This document shows, piece after piece, positions 62,917 through 64,000 of a DNA stretch of 64,000 bases (positions are counted from its first letter, which is position 1; each line of letters starts with the position of its first letter). The DNA is taken from assembly GCF_946482605.1 (NCBI RefSeq), contig NZ_CAMLSE010000001.1:496001-560000 (forward strand), in the 5' to 3' direction. A program made the position numbers and the translations under genes. The notes under the pieces were generated by a model. The model did not search any database. It worked only from the letters and a program-made list of their open reading frames with translations, and was not told the DNA's origin. Source of the stretch: an uncultured Dyadobacter sp. Its GTDB lineage: Bacteria > Bacteroidota > Bacteroidia > Cytophagales > Spirosomataceae.

Positions 62917-64000
62917 ATGAAAACAGGTAATATACTTTCGCTGATTTTGCTGTTAATGCTCCCGTCCTGTTCCCAGGACTGGTTGAAACCGGAGCCGCTT
63001 TCGTTTTACGCGCCTGAAAATGTGTATGTGGATGAAGCCGGTTTTGAATCCGGACTGGTGAATTGCCGGAAGGAAATGAATGCGGATAATCACGGCGACC
63101 GCGCGGTTCACTTCCTGGCCCTCGATTTCATGTACACCGATCTGGCCTGTTCCATCGAGCAATGCGACTTTACCAAAAATACACCCAGCACGGTAGGTAG
63201 CCGGTCGGCTTTGCAGAATCTTTTCCTGAGAAGTTATGTGTATATCAAAAATGCGAACACGATCATTTCCAGGATCGACGCGATCACGTGGCCGGATCCG
63301 GCAGTCAGGAACCGGATTTTGTCGGAAGCCTATTGGTTCAGGGCATATTGGTATTACAGGCTGGTCAATTCCTACGGGGACATTCCCTGGATCGGGGAGG
63401 AACTGACGGACGCGAAACTGGACTACCGGTCGACCTCGCGCTGGGCGATCCTGGGGCAGTTGCAAAAGGACCTGGAATTTGCCCGGGAATGGTTGCCTGC
63501 CACCCCAGCCAAATTGGGAAACGTGACAAAAGGAGCCGTAAATCACCTGCTGGCCAAGATATACCTGGCCAATGGCGAATTCGACAAAGCCATCACAGCG
63601 ACTACCGAGGTCATCAATGGCCCGTATGCATTGATGAAACAGCGGTTTGGAGTGGATAAAGGCAGGCCGTACTATAATCTGATGTGGGACCTGCACCGGA
63701 TACAGAACAAAAACGCATCGGAAAATACCGAAACCATTTACGCGACCGTCGACAGGGCGGACCAGGCACCCGGCACCTGGTGGGATTTGAGAGGTACATT
63801 TTCGATGCGCCATTTCGGGCCTTCCTACTGGCGGGTCCTGGATGCCACCGGCAACCGCGCTACCAACTGGAATACCGTTTCCGGAGACTCGCTCGGCTCC
63901 GGCGATGCCGCCGTCCGCACCAATAATTACTTCATTTATTCGCTTTGGGCAGAAAAGAATGTCGCCTGGAATACCACCCCTGATCTGAGAAGGTCCAACA
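62917..64000 (+). CDS. RagB/SusD-type surface lipoprotein, 3' end outside the window
   Basis: The frame from ATG 62917 has 361 visible residues with no stop at the window edge. It starts MKTGNILSLILLLMLPSCSQ (lipobox Cys at 18) and has the SusD features ILSEAYWFRAYWYYRLVNSY, GDIPWIGEEL and TKGAVNHLLAKIYLANGEFD. It is the ligand-binding partner of the SusC upstream. Confidence 0.94.
   Translation, partial: MKTGNILSLILLLMLPSCSQDWLKPEPLSFYAPENVYVDEAGFESGLVNCRKEMNADNHGDRAVHFLALDFMYTDLACSIEQCDFTKNTPSTVGSRSALQNLFLRSYVYIKNANTIISRIDAITWPDPAVRNRILSEAYWFRAYWYYRLVNSYGDIPWIGEELTDAKLDYRSTSRWAILGQLQKDLEFAREWLPATPAKLGNVTKGAVNHLLAKIYLANGEFDKAITATTEVINGPYALMKQRFGVDKGRPYYNLMWDLHRIQNKNASENTETIYATVDRADQAPGTWWDLRGTFSMRHFGPSYWRVLDATGNRATNWNTVSGDSLGSGDAAVRTNNYFIYSLWAEKNVAWNTTPDLRRSN

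Noticed and set aside
62953..63813. Minus-strand frame of 286 residues at the right end
   Set aside because: It overlaps the plus-strand SusD gene, which has a lipobox and SusD motifs. The antisense frame has no supporting features.

Overview
The window is a gene-dense chromosomal piece of a Bacteroidota bacterium, most likely a member of the Cytophagales close to Dyadobacter or Spirosoma. This placement is an inference from gene content: FecI/FecR/SusC/SusD regulation and uptake loci, type IX secretion (T9SS) C-terminal sorting modules, paired PadR and 'prefix-domain' FtsX permease genes, LuxR-type response regulators with HPK7-type kinases, weak Shine-Dalgarno use and promoter -7 boxes of the form TAnnTTTG. 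I saw no tRNA, rRNA, CRISPR array, phage or intact insertion sequence.

Layout. 1-1314 (minus): an ECF sigma factor, an overlapping four-helix membrane protein that may be its regulator, and the start of a further gene cut by the window edge. 1547-7186 (minus): seven collinear, tightly packed genes: spondin-domain lipoprotein, two secreted YHS proteins, DoxX-like membrane protein, DinB-like protein, a fusion of an NRDE/TANGO2 domain to an ATP-grasp ligase, and a LysE-type exporter. A response regulator and histidine kinase pair diverges from it (7326-9513). 9596-12777 and 39489-42692: two paralogous PadR + FtsX permease modules, each preceded by the same upstream arrangement of a paired TGTCC element and a sigma-54-like -24/-12 promoter. 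12850-14952: a PIF1-like helicase. 15013-16164: an AT-rich secreted metallopeptidase candidate. 16761-19405 (minus): HPK7-type kinase and LuxR-type regulator. 19613-27130 (plus): a receiver-HTH protein lacking the phospho-acceptor Asp, followed by two large T9SS cargo proteins.

27339-38087 holds mostly single housekeeping or accessory genes: a DUF6624-like protein, a frameshifted MscS channel, VOC protein, SDR, TetR with three matching operators, FAD monooxygenase, AraC, GNAT, HAD, PH-domain protein, TlpA-like lipoprotein with a 43-residue membrane peptide upstream, a GreA/Rnk-like protein, a hypothetical protein and a DUF932-like protein. 38307-39389 is a ChaA-type calcium/proton antiporter.

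42868-64000 (plus) is a nutrient-acquisition region. Two complete regulatory units (ECF sigma, FecR anti-sigma, STN-domain SusC, SusD) flank two amidohydrolases and a 1567-residue secreted protein built from two copies of a roughly 770-residue Asp-box propeller module. No classical polysaccharide-degrading enzyme is visible, so the substrate may not be a simple glycan. The last SusD gene runs off the right edge.

The strongest leads are the shared sigma-54-like control of the two permease modules, the seven-gene cluster with the NRDE/ATP-grasp fusion, the duplicated 24-Asp-box protein, and the degenerate receiver directly upstream of T9SS cargo.
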